Source of the DNA: Xylanibacter brevis ATCC 19188
GTDB taxonomy: Bacteria; Bacteroidota; Bacteroidia; Bacteroidales; Bacteroidaceae
Direction of reading: 5' to 3'
Assembly (NCBI RefSeq): GCF_000621725.1
Contig: NZ_JHXM01000002.1
Span: forward strand, 1-64,000
Length of the DNA stretch: 64,000 bases
The position numbers and the translations under genes were made by a program. The notes beneath the pieces were generated by a model, which worked only from the letters and a program-made list of their open reading frames with translations, was not told the DNA's origin and did no database searches. This document shows, in pieces, positions 35,591 to 42,302 of this stretch. How positions within the stretch are numbered: the first letter of the stretch is position 1; each line of letters starts with the position of its first letter.

Positions 35591-37048
35591 ATGACACCTG
35601 TTGAAACCTCAAAGATGACGAACTTCCGTTGGGTGATTTGTGGCATGCTGTTCATGGCCACCACAATCAACTATATGGACCGTCAGGTGTTGTCATTGCT
35701 CAACACCAACTATATCTCTACCGAGTTCCACTGGGACAACGACGACTATGGCACCATCACCGCCATCTTCTCGCTCTTCTATGCCTTTATATCGCTCTTT
35801 GCCGGTCGCTTCATCGACTGGATGGGCACTAAGAAAGGCTATATCTGGGCCATCGTGGTGTGGAGCATCGGTGCCTGTCTGCATGCAGGCTGTGGCGTGG
35901 CCACCTGCTGGTTGAACGATATTGATAGCATCGAGACCCTGCGCACCGTGGAGAAAGCCTCGCAGGTAGGTCTCTTCGGGCTCACCGCCAGTGTGTGGCT
36001 GTTCATCGCCTGTCGTATGATACTGGCCATGGGTGAGTCGGGCAACTTCCCCGCAGCCATCAAGGTCACAGCCGAGTATTTCCCTAAGAAAGACCGTGCC
36101 CTGGCCACCTCTATCTTCAATGCCGGTGCCTCTATCGGTGCCCTCATTGCGCCGCTCACCATTCCCGCTCTGGCCGATGCCTTCGGTTGGGAGATGGCCT
36201 TCATCATCATCGGTGCCATCGGCTTTGTATGGGCTGGCCTCTGGGTGTTTGTCTATACGTCGCCCGTCAAGAGCCGCTTTGTCAATAAGTCCGAACTCAT
36301 CTATATCGAGTCTGACAGAGAAGTCGAGGCCATCGATGCTGCTACTGCCGACGAGGCCGATAACGGCCCGAAGTTCTCGCTTCTGGACTGCTTCAAGTAT
36401 CGCCAGACGTGGGCTTTCATCGTGGGCAAGCTGTTTACCGACGGTGTGTGGTGGTTCTTCCTCTTCTGGGCGCCCGACTATTTCAACCAGCTGGGCTATC
36501 CCGTCACCACGATGACCGGCAAGATGTTGCTCTTCGTGCTCTATCTCATCGTCACCGTGGTCAGCATCTATGGCGGCTACCTGCCCAAACTGTTTGTAGA
36601 GAAGCGCGGCATGAATCCCTATATTGGTCGCATGCGTGCCATGCTGATCTTCGCCTTCTTCCCCATCTTCGCCATGTTTGCTCAGCCCCTGTCGGGCATC
36701 TCGCCCTGGATACCTGCTGTCATCATCGGTTTGGCGGGTGCTGGTCATCAGGCATGGTCGGCCAACCTCTATTCCACTATTGGCGACATGTTTCCCAAGT
36801 CGGCCGTAGCCACTATCACTGGCATCGGCACCATGTTTGGCGGACTGTGCAGCTTTGCTATCAACAAGACCTCGGGTGTGCTCTTCGACTATGCCGAGGC
36901 TCAGGGCGAGGCTTTCACCTTCTTTGGCCAGACGGGCAAGCCTGCTGGCTACATGATCGTGTTCTGCTACTGTGCCGTGGCCTACCTCATCGGTTGGGTC
37001 ATCATGAAGGCTCTGGTGCCTAAGTACAAGCCTGTGGTCGTAGAATAA
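35591..37048 (+). CDS. MFS hexuronate transporter (ExuT-like, ACS family)
   Basis: Inner-membrane importer of 485 aa with 12 predicted helices. The N-terminus has TTINYMDRQVLSLLN, the anion:cation symporter signature; GRFIDWMGTKKGY follows TM2 and RMILAMGESGNFPAAIKVTAEYFP follows TM4. ExuT, DgoT and related proteins carry hexuronates or aldonates with protons. The position 6 bp after kduI argues for galacturonate, glucuronate or deoxy-keto uronate. ATG at 35591 is used; ATG at 35615 (MTNFRWVICG) is an alternative. A GC-rich palindrome follows the stop. Confidence 0.92.
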   Translation: MTPVETSKMTNFRWVICGMLFMATTINYMDRQVLSLLNTNYISTEFHWDNDDYGTITAIFSLFYAFISLFAGRFIDWMGTKKGYIWAIVVWSIGACLHAGCGVATCWLNDIDSIETLRTVEKASQVGLFGLTASVWLFIACRMILAMGESGNFPAAIKVTAEYFPKKDRALATSIFNAGASIGALIAPLTIPALADAFGWEMAFIIIGAIGFVWAGLWVFVYTSPVKSRFVNKSELIYIESDREVEAIDAATADEADNGPKFSLLDCFKYRQTWAFIVGKLFTDGVWWFFLFWAPDYFNQLGYPVTTMTGKMLLFVLYLIVTVVSIYGGYLPKLFVEKRGMNPYIGRMRAMLIFAFFPIFAMFAQPLSGISPWIPAVIIGLAGAGHQAWSANLYSTIGDMFPKSAVATITGIGTMFGGLCSFAINKTSGVLFDYAEAQGEAFTFFGQTGKPAGYMIVFCYCAVAYLIGWVIMKALVPKYKPVVVE

Positions 37049-37057
37049 ATAAAAAAG

Positions 37058-37095
37058 ACCCCCTCCTAACCTCCCCCTGTGAGGGGGAGGAATAG
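37058..37095. repeat. GC-rich dispersed palindrome, copy 3
   Basis: CCCCCTCCTAACCTCCCCC followed by TGTGA and GGGGGAGG; stem 37070-37077 with 37083-37090. It lies 10 bp after the ExuT-like stop codon and could help end transcription. The rest of the gap to 37156 holds nothing clear. Confidence 0.7.
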
Positions 37096-37156
37096 GTTGA
37101 AAACCAATTGAGAGGTCTGAGTTTCTTTATATCTCGAAGGACATCATAAAAAACAA

Positions 37157-39538
37157 TTACTGAATCTTTATTTCAGCAGACTGCAGGAAAGGTGCGGTGG
37201 CCGTGATGACGGTCTCTGCACCTTTTGCTTTGTGGAAGTAGCCCACCAGGCGGCCGTTGAGCACGCGCAGACGGTTCTTCTGCTGACGCGCGTTCACGGT
37301 GGGATCCATCATGTCGCCATTCTCCAGTCCCAGCAGTTGCGCTCCGTGCAGGTGGATGGTCACCTCGTTGTCGGCCTGGCGCACCACGTTGCCTTGCTCA
37401 TCGACCACCTCCACGAAGAGGTGAGCCACCGAGTCGGTGCTGAGACGCAGCGCATAGGGCGCCTTCGTCTCGGGCAGTTCGTAGCTAGCACCGTTTGAAG
37501 CCTCGCAGCGCAGTGTGCCGCCCTTGTAGTTGATCTCCCAGAAAGGCATGCCGGTCTGCTCGTCGCGCTGCATCTGGCAGTCGGCGGGCTTGCCGTCTAT
37601 CAGCAGTTGGGCGGTGGCAGCATTGGTGAAGCACACCACGCGCTGCTTGCCTCGATTGCGATTGCCGCGGTGCAGCGGGTACATCTGGATGAAGCAGACG
37701 GGCTTGTCGCTCCACAGCGCAGCTCGATACCAGCCGCCGGGCTTGCGCTGACCAGCCAGGTCGAGCAGTCCGGCCGACGAGCCGCGGGCGGGCCAGGGAC
37801 CGCTCTCGCCCAGATAGTCGATGCCCGTCCACAGGAACTGTCCGAAGATGTGGTCGTTGTCGCGCACTGCACGCCATGCATCCATGTCGTGACGGTTCTC
37901 CGAACCATAGATCACGCGCTGCGGATAGCGCTGGTGGTCCACGTCGTAGCGACTCTCGGTGTAGTTGTAGCCCACCACGTCGATGGCGCTGGGGTAGGCC
38001 GTCTCGTTAGACATCACCACACCGGCCAGTGCACCTGTGGTGGGGCGTGAGCGGTCAATGTCTTTCACCACCTTGGCCAGTCGCTGGGCGATGCAGCCAA
38101 TGCGCTCGGCGTTGGGCTGCTCGGGCTTATAGCCACCATAGGCCGGCTGCGTGAAGTCAGTGCCGTTGCCGTTGAGCACCGGGTGAGAGTAGGGGTCGTT
38201 GGGGTAGTCCACCTCGTTGCCTATAGACCACATGAACACCGAGGGGTGACAGCGGTCGCGGCGCACCATGTCGGCCACGTCGCGCTCTATCCACTCCTCG
38301 AAGTAGGTGTAGGTGCCCTGGAAACCGGGCACGCCCTTGTTCCAGCCCTTCAGCCACTTGCGCTTGGGGAACTCCCATTCGTCGCTGGCCTCGTCCATCA
38401 CCAGCATGCCCAGCTCGTCGCACAGGTCGTAGAGCTCGGGAGCGTGCGGGTTATGGCTCATGCGGATGGCGTTCACGCCGATGGCCTTCAGCTCCACGAT
38501 GCGGCGGTGCCACACCTCCTTAGGCACGGCGGTGCCCAGCACGCCGGCATCGTCGTGCAGGCAGACGCCCTTCACCTTCATCCACTGGCCATTCAGGGCA
38601 AAGCCCTTGTTGGGTGAGAAGTCCAGCGTGCGCATTCCAGCCTTCACGGTGGAGGCGTCCAGCTGTTCTAAGTTGGAGGATAGGGTGGTGGTGAGTGTGT
38701 AGAGATAGGGGTCGTCCAGGTTCCAGCGGTGTGGATTGTTGACGTTCAGTCTGACGGTCTTTTTCTCTTTGGTCTGTATGGCGGTAGAGGTCTGTGCCAC
38801 CACCTTGCCGCTGGCGTCCAGCAGTCTTACGTCGGCCTTTAGCGGCAGCTTGGCCGACTGGTCGGCACGTTCATCGGTGGTCTCCACATCCACCTCTACC
38901 ACAGCCTTGCGCTTGTTGATAGACACCAGTCGGTAGGCCGTGCCCCACTGTGCCAGATGCACCTCGGGGGCTTCGATGAGCCACACGTTGCGGTTGATGC
39001 CCGAGCCCGTGTACCAGCGCGAGTCGTTCTCCTGGTCGTGGCTCACGCGCACGGCAATCATGTTCTGTCCGTCTGCGCGCAGATAGGGCGTCAGGTCATA
39101 CATAAACGAGGCGAAGCCCGACGGACGGCTGCCCAGCAAGTGTCCGTTCAGGTACACCTCCGAGTAGTTGTAGGCTCCTTCGAAGTAGATAAAAAGCCTC
39201 CCCCTTGTCCCCTCCGAGGGGAGAGTGAGTGCTTTCCTATACCAGCCGATGCCGCCGGGCAGATAGCCCTGGCACGAACCCTTGTCGGGCGACATGGGCT
39301 GTTCGATGCTCCAGTCGTGGGGCAGTGACAGGCGGCGCCATGCGGTGTCGTCGAAGCTGGCCTCCTTCATGGAGGGTTGTTCATAGATGTGCTGAGTGCT
39401 GTCTATGCGCAGAAAGCGCCAGTCGTCGTTCAGCAGACGGGCATTGCCAAACGACACCTGTGCCCACAGGGCGAGTGGCGACAGCAGGCATGCTGCCATC
39501 AGCGACAGCAGCTTGTTGCAGAGAGTAGTTTGTTTCAT
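37157..39538 (-). CDS. GH2 beta-galactosidase-type enzyme, secreted
   Basis: Enzyme of 793 aa with signal peptide (LLSLMAACLLSPLALWAQ). An N-terminal sugar-binding domain (LLNDDWRFLR, RLSLPHDWSIEQPM), an immunoglobulin-like domain, and the TIM barrel follow in the usual GH2 order. The acid/base Glu is in FMWSIGNEVDYPND and the nucleophile Glu in VIYGSENRHDMDAW; GQFLWTGIDYLGE is typical of Bacteroidota GH2 beta-galactosidases. Beta-glucuronidase activity is not excluded. Residues around LTLPSEGTRGRLF are encoded by a GC-rich dispersed repeat (39198-39229). The gene follows the nitroreductase by 34 bp on the same strand, perhaps as one transcript. Confidence 0.9.
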   Translation of the reverse strand: MKQTTLCNKLLSLMAACLLSPLALWAQVSFGNARLLNDDWRFLRIDSTQHIYEQPSMKEASFDDTAWRRLSLPHDWSIEQPMSPDKGSCQGYLPGGIGWYRKALTLPSEGTRGRLFIYFEGAYNYSEVYLNGHLLGSRPSGFASFMYDLTPYLRADGQNMIAVRVSHDQENDSRWYTGSGINRNVWLIEAPEVHLAQWGTAYRLVSINKRKAVVEVDVETTDERADQSAKLPLKADVRLLDASGKVVAQTSTAIQTKEKKTVRLNVNNPHRWNLDDPYLYTLTTTLSSNLEQLDASTVKAGMRTLDFSPNKGFALNGQWMKVKGVCLHDDAGVLGTAVPKEVWHRRIVELKAIGVNAIRMSHNPHAPELYDLCDELGMLVMDEASDEWEFPKRKWLKGWNKGVPGFQGTYTYFEEWIERDVADMVRRDRCHPSVFMWSIGNEVDYPNDPYSHPVLNGNGTDFTQPAYGGYKPEQPNAERIGCIAQRLAKVVKDIDRSRPTTGALAGVVMSNETAYPSAIDVVGYNYTESRYDVDHQRYPQRVIYGSENRHDMDAWRAVRDNDHIFGQFLWTGIDYLGESGPWPARGSSAGLLDLAGQRKPGGWYRAALWSDKPVCFIQMYPLHRGNRNRGKQRVVCFTNAATAQLLIDGKPADCQMQRDEQTGMPFWEINYKGGTLRCEASNGASYELPETKAPYALRLSTDSVAHLFVEVVDEQGNVVRQADNEVTIHLHGAQLLGLENGDMMDPTVNARQQKNRLRVLNGRLVGYFHKAKGAETVITATAPFLQSAEIKIQ
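39198..39229. repeat. GC-rich dispersed palindrome, copy 4, within the GH2 coding region
   Basis: CTCCCCCTTGTCCCCTCC followed by GAGGGGAGAGTGAG. It resembles the intergenic copies at 8826, 32876, 37058 and 40592, but here it is translated in frame as part of the N-terminal domain. Confidence 0.65.
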
Positions 39539-39572
39539 GATGATGATAAAATGAAGTGTTTATGGTTTGTTC

Positions 39573-40310
39573 TTACAGAAATCCCTGATGCTTCAAGGCC
39601 TCCATGAGTCCGGCCGACATAGCCTCGTTGTCCTTGCGGGTGTAGCGGATGTCTGTGAAGATCTGTGCCAGCGTCTCCTTGTGGTTCAGCTCCACAAAGT
39701 GCTGGTTCTCGGGCAGCGCCTCTTTCTCGCGGTAGTAGGCATCGATGGCGGCAGGCGTATAGTCGCTGTAGGTCTCCTGGTGTACAAAGCTCTCCAGTGG
39801 CAGGCGGTCGCTCAGCGCTGGCTCTTCGGCGGGCCAGCCCACGGTCAGCGTGGCCACGGGCATCACCAGCTGGGGCAGTTGCAGCGTGTCGATGATCATC
39901 TGCGGCATATAGACGGTGGTGCCCAGATAGCAGTAGCCCAGTCCCTCTTCGTCCATGAGGTTGCAGAGCGTCTGCGTGTAGAGCAGGGCGTCGATGGCCG
40001 CATTCTGAAACGACAGGAAGTTGTTGTAGCCCGGTTCAGCCTTTCGGCAGCGTGCCCACTGGCTGGTGCGGTTGAAGTCGGCGCAGATGGTCAGCACCAC
40101 GGGTGCCGCCGTCACCATGGGCTGGTTGAAGTGGGCGGGTGCCAGTTTGGCTTTCATCTCGTCAGATCGTGTCACGACGACGCTATACAGTTGCAGGTTG
40201 CCCATGGTCTGTGTGCGGGCGGCCTCGGTCATCAGTCTGTTCAGCAGCATCTCGTCCACGGGACGGTCGGCATACTTCCTGATGCTACGGCGTGATAATA
40301 AATTCTTCAT
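39573..40310 (-). CDS. Nitroreductase family protein
   Basis: FMN-dependent oxidoreductase fold of 245 aa. The N-terminus LSRRSIRKYADRPVDEMLLNRL is the family signature (R-S-x-R-x-Y/F), followed by EAARTQTMGNLQLYSVVV and a later FQNAAIDALLYTQTLCNLMDEEGLG. ATLTVGWPAEEP near 160-170 is the usual G-x-P region. It resembles the NfsA branch, which reduces quinones and nitro compounds with NAD(P)H, but the physiological substrate is unknown. It has its own promoter at 40337-40345 and lies just upstream of GH2 on the same strand. Confidence 0.87.
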   Translation of the reverse strand: MKNLLSRRSIRKYADRPVDEMLLNRLMTEAARTQTMGNLQLYSVVVTRSDEMKAKLAPAHFNQPMVTAAPVVLTICADFNRTSQWARCRKAEPGYNNFLSFQNAAIDALLYTQTLCNLMDEEGLGYCYLGTTVYMPQMIIDTLQLPQLVMPVATLTVGWPAEEPALSDRLPLESFVHQETYSDYTPAAIDAYYREKEALPENQHFVELNHKETLAQIFTDIRYTRKDNEAMSAGLMEALKHQGFL

Positions 40311-40336
40311 CTTGCTTTATATTTTCTTTTCCAGTG

Positions 40337-40345
40337 GCAAAGTTA
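40337..40345 (-). promoter_or_regulatory. -7 promoter element of the nitroreductase
   Basis: Minus-strand TAACTTTGC, exact consensus, 26 bp before the start codon at 40310. Confidence 0.75.
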
Positions 40346-40429
40346 GTGAAAGTCGAGAGAAGAACAAAATTAATTAATTTTTTTTATGTTAGGTCATTCC
40401 CTTGTGGGTAAACAAAAACCGTTAAAACC

Positions 40430-40473
40430 CGCTGCTGTTGTTGTCGATGAGCTCATCGACAACAACAGCAGCG
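40430..40473. repeat. 44-bp perfect palindrome without loop
   Basis: The left half is C followed by GCTGCTGTTGTTG and TCGATGAG; the right half is its exact complement, with the centre between 40451 and 40452. All 22 base pairs match. Confidence 0.95.
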
Positions 40474-40591
40474 AAAAACCCCAAAAAACAGGCTACGCCT
40501 TCGTTTATAAGTTTAAAAAACAATAACTATTAAATTTTGTTCATAGCCTTTCCCTTATTTGCGTCCCTTTGGCAGCAAGCATCCCGTGGTC

Positions 40592-40630
40592 GAGAGGGGA
40601 AGGTTAGGAGGGTGCATGAGGTTAGGAGGA
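40592..40630. repeat. GC-rich dispersed repeat, copy 5, inverted and doubled
   Basis: GAGAGGGGAAGGTTAGGAGG is followed after 6 bases by GAGGTTAGGAGG. These are complements of the CCTCCTAACCT core seen at 37058. Confidence 0.6.
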
Positions 40631-40672
40631 AATCTGTTTTTTTAGGACCGAAGGTCCGAGGTTTTTCCTTTT

Positions 40673-40785
40673 TGAGCCAGAGACCCTGAAAGGGTAACGT
40701 TGTTAGTGGAAGACGAGCTGTGAGCTTGCTCACAAGTAAGTCTTCCACTAACAGCATTAAAGCCTCGGTAGAGGCTTCTGGCTCA
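40673..40785. other. Cloverleaf-like foldable segment (possible structured RNA or recombination site)
   Basis: The outer stem TGAGCCAGA (40673-40681) pairs with TCTGGCTCA (40777-40785). Inside are three arms. Arm 1 is ACCCT-GAA-AGGGT (40683-40695). Arm 2 is TGTTAGTGGAAGAC (40701-40714) with GTCTTCCACTAACA (40740-40753), itself enclosing TGTGAGC-TT-GCTCACA (40719-40734). Arm 3 is AGCCTC-GGTA-GAGGCT (40761-40776). All listed pairs are perfect. No known RNA family was recognised. Confidence 0.75.
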
Positions 40786-40815
40786 GAAAGGGGTTTTTAA
40801 AGGTTTTTGTTATTA

Positions 40816-41050
40816 AACAAGGGCAGTTTTCACGTGCAGAAGTGGCAGTTTTATGGCGCAGAAGTGGCGGCTTTAGATTGTAGTACTAAAACTATTGTTT
40901 CGGGGCTAGCCCCTGGAAAGGAGAAATCCAGGGGCTGGATGAGCCGCATCTAGGGGCTGCATCTGGCGCATCCAGGGGCTAGATGAGGAGCAAAAGTTAC
41001 TGTTTTGCATGATAAAAGTAACTGTTTTAGGAGACAATAGCGTAACTATT
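40816..41050. repeat. Array B: 15-bp modules on a 22-bp period
   Basis: Modules with 7-bp spacers: AACAAGGGCAGTTTT (40816), AGAAGTGGCAGTTTT (40838), AGAAGTGGCGGCTTT (40860), AGTACTAAAACTATT (40882), GGCTAGCCCCTGGAA (40904), ATCCAGGGGCTGGAT (40926), ATCTAGGGGCTGCAT (40948), ATCCAGGGGCTAGAT (40970), AAAAGTTACTGTTTT (40992), AAAAGTAACTGTTTT (41014) and AATAGCGTAACTATT (41036). Spacers include CACGTGC, ATGGCGC, AGGAGAA, GAGCCGC and CTGGCGC. The first module overlaps the right end of the inverted-repeat element. Unlike arrays A and C it lies upstream of a gene. Confidence 0.88.
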
Positions 41051-41078
41051 GCGAGGGAAAACAAAAGAAAAACAAACA

Positions 41079-41201
41079 AGTTTGCCTTGTTCTTCTCTCG
41101 TTTTTTCGTAACTTTGCGACAAAAGTCGCGAAGTTACTGCGCCTCGGAAGAAAAAACAAATGAGTTTGTTTTGTTCTTCTCTCGACTTTTCGTAACTTTG
41201 C
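41079..41201 (+). promoter_or_regulatory. Tandemly duplicated promoter before the RNR-like gene
   Basis: A 39-base block at 41079-41117 recurs at 41163-41201 with 35 identical bases. Each block ends in TAACTTTGC (41109-41117 and 41193-41201) and has TTG 19 bases upstream (41087 and 41171), the spacing of a -33/-7 Bacteroidota promoter. The second copy is 13 bp before the start codon. Confidence 0.75.
41108..41137. promoter_or_regulatory. Inverted repeat overlapping the first promoter copy
   Basis: GTAACTTTGCGAC (41108-41120) and GTCGCGAAGTTAC (41125-41137) form a 13-bp inverted repeat with one mismatch and a 4-base loop. The left arm contains the -7 element of promoter copy 1, so it could be an operator or a leader hairpin. 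Confidence 0.6.
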
Positions 41202-41214
41202 ACCATAATTAAAG

Positions 41215-41916
41215 ATGTGTAACAGAATGGAGAATCAGAAGACCTTATCGAACGATGAGCTGCTGCAAGTTCTGTTTGCTGAAGAAGGCGGCGAACAGCA
41301 GTGGATGGGCAACATCCTGAAGCAGGAAAAGAACCAGAAAGATGCCTTGAACGAGGCACAGCTGAAACGCGTGCTGGGCTATCTGCATGCTTGTTCGCAG
41401 AAGGCAGACCTCTCGCAACTGCACCCACAGGTGACCGAAGTGCGCCCGCAGGTGTTGGAGTGCGACGTGGTGCGCTTTCAAAACAACAAGGAGAAATGGG
41501 TGGCGCTGGTTGGACTGCTGAACGGCTATCCCTACGAGATATTCACAGGTCTGCAAGACGACGATGAGGGCATCATGCTGCCAAAGTCGGTGACCAAAGG
41601 ACGCATCGTGAAACAGGTGAACGCCGACGGTACCAAGCGCTATGACTTCCAGTTCACCAACACGCGCGGCTATAAGATCACCGTGGAGGGACTGTCGGAG
41701 CGCTTCAACCCCGAATACTGGAACTATGCCAAGCTGATCTCGGGCGTTCTGCGCTATCGCATGCCTATCGAACACGTCATCAAACTGGTGGGCTCGCTGC
41801 AGCTGCAGTCGGAGAGCATCAACACGTGGAAGAACGGTGTGGAGCGCGCTCTGAAGAAATATGCTCCCGGCAGTGCTGATAGCGACGAACAGACCGCTGA
41901 CGAGGCTGCCCTATGA
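41215..41916 (+). CDS. Stand-alone protein like the C-terminal part of class II ribonucleotide reductase
   Basis: Protein of 233 aa (229 if ATG 41227 is used), without signal peptide. Residues about 85-225 (EKWVALVGLLNGYPYEIFTG, GRIVKQVNADGTKRYDFQFT, FNPEYWNYAKLISGVLRYRM, ESINTWKNGVERALKKY) look like the C-terminal region of B12-dependent ribonucleotide reductase NrdJ (TSCPD-type region). The catalytic barrel with its radical and thiol cysteines is absent; only two or three cysteines occur in the whole protein. It may be a detached domain or a regulator. It heads a run with folB (4-bp overlap), amidase and MCE genes and has a duplicated promoter. The homology call is from memory of the family pattern. 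Confidence 0.7.
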   Translation: MCNRMENQKTLSNDELLQVLFAEEGGEQQWMGNILKQEKNQKDALNEAQLKRVLGYLHACSQKADLSQLHPQVTEVRPQVLECDVVRFQNNKEKWVALVGLLNGYPYEIFTGLQDDDEGIMLPKSVTKGRIVKQVNADGTKRYDFQFTNTRGYKITVEGLSERFNPEYWNYAKLISGVLRYRMPIEHVIKLVGSLQLQSESINTWKNGVERALKKYAPGSADSDEQTADEAAL

Positions 41917-42302
41917 TGACCATCACGCGCAGCGAGGTGCTGCTGAAGGAGGCTCGCTTCTATGCCTTCCATGGCGTGATGTCACAGGAACGCAAGGTGG
42001 GCGCGGAATATACCGTCAGCGTGACGGTGGGCTATGACTATGCCAAGGCGGCCGAGAGCGACACCGTGGACGACACGCTGAACTATGCCGAGCTCTATGA
42101 GCTGGTGAAGTCCGAGATGATGCAGCCATCGCAACTGCTGGAACATGTGGCGCTGCGCATCGGCAAGGCCATCTTCCAGAAGTGGACTGAGACCGCCTAT
42201 GCCGACATACAGCTGATCAAGAACAACCCGCCGATGGGCGCTGCCTGCGCAGGAGCGGGCGTCAATCTGCATCTGACAAACGACAAAACAAAGCAATGCT
42301 AA
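41913..42302 (+). CDS. folB: Dihydroneopterin aldolase
   Basis: Cytoplasmic enzyme of 129 aa in folate synthesis, converting 7,8-dihydroneopterin to 6-hydroxymethyl-dihydropterin and glycolaldehyde. The pattern ARFYAFHGVMSQERKVGAEY carries the Tyr/His and Glu of the active site; DTLNYAELYELVK and LLEHVALRIGKAI (with the pterin-anchoring Glu) follow. The conserved Lys is in QLIKNNPPMGA. The start overlaps the upstream stop by 4 bp and the end overlaps the amidase start by 7 bp. Confidence 0.92.
   Translation: MMTITRSEVLLKEARFYAFHGVMSQERKVGAEYTVSVTVGYDYAKAAESDTVDDTLNYAELYELVKSEMMQPSQLLEHVALRIGKAIFQKWTETAYADIQLIKNNPPMGAACAGAGVNLHLTNDKTKQC

Larger units (their letters stand above)
40399..40823. 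repeat. Element of about 425 bp bounded by inverted repeats
   Basis: The left end 40399-40430 and the complement of the right end 40790-40823 align over about 32 bases with one or two small gaps. Shared blocks are CCCTTGT, ACAAAAACC, TTAAAA and CCC. Inside are a 44-bp perfect palindrome next to the left end, an AT-rich part (40474-40590, with AGGC-TAC-GCCT at 40490), inverted copies of the CCTAACCTCC repeat (40592-40630), a hairpin GGACC-GAA-GGTCC (40645-40657), and a multi-branched segment (40673-40785). No open frame of note. It may be a non-autonomous mobile element or a structured RNA locus. Confidence 0.65.

Noticed and set aside
40673..40785. Integron attC site or tRNA cloverleaf
   Set aside because: No integrase or cassette genes are nearby, the nested perfect hairpins do not fit attC, and there is no anticodon arm, T-loop or CCA context for a tRNA.
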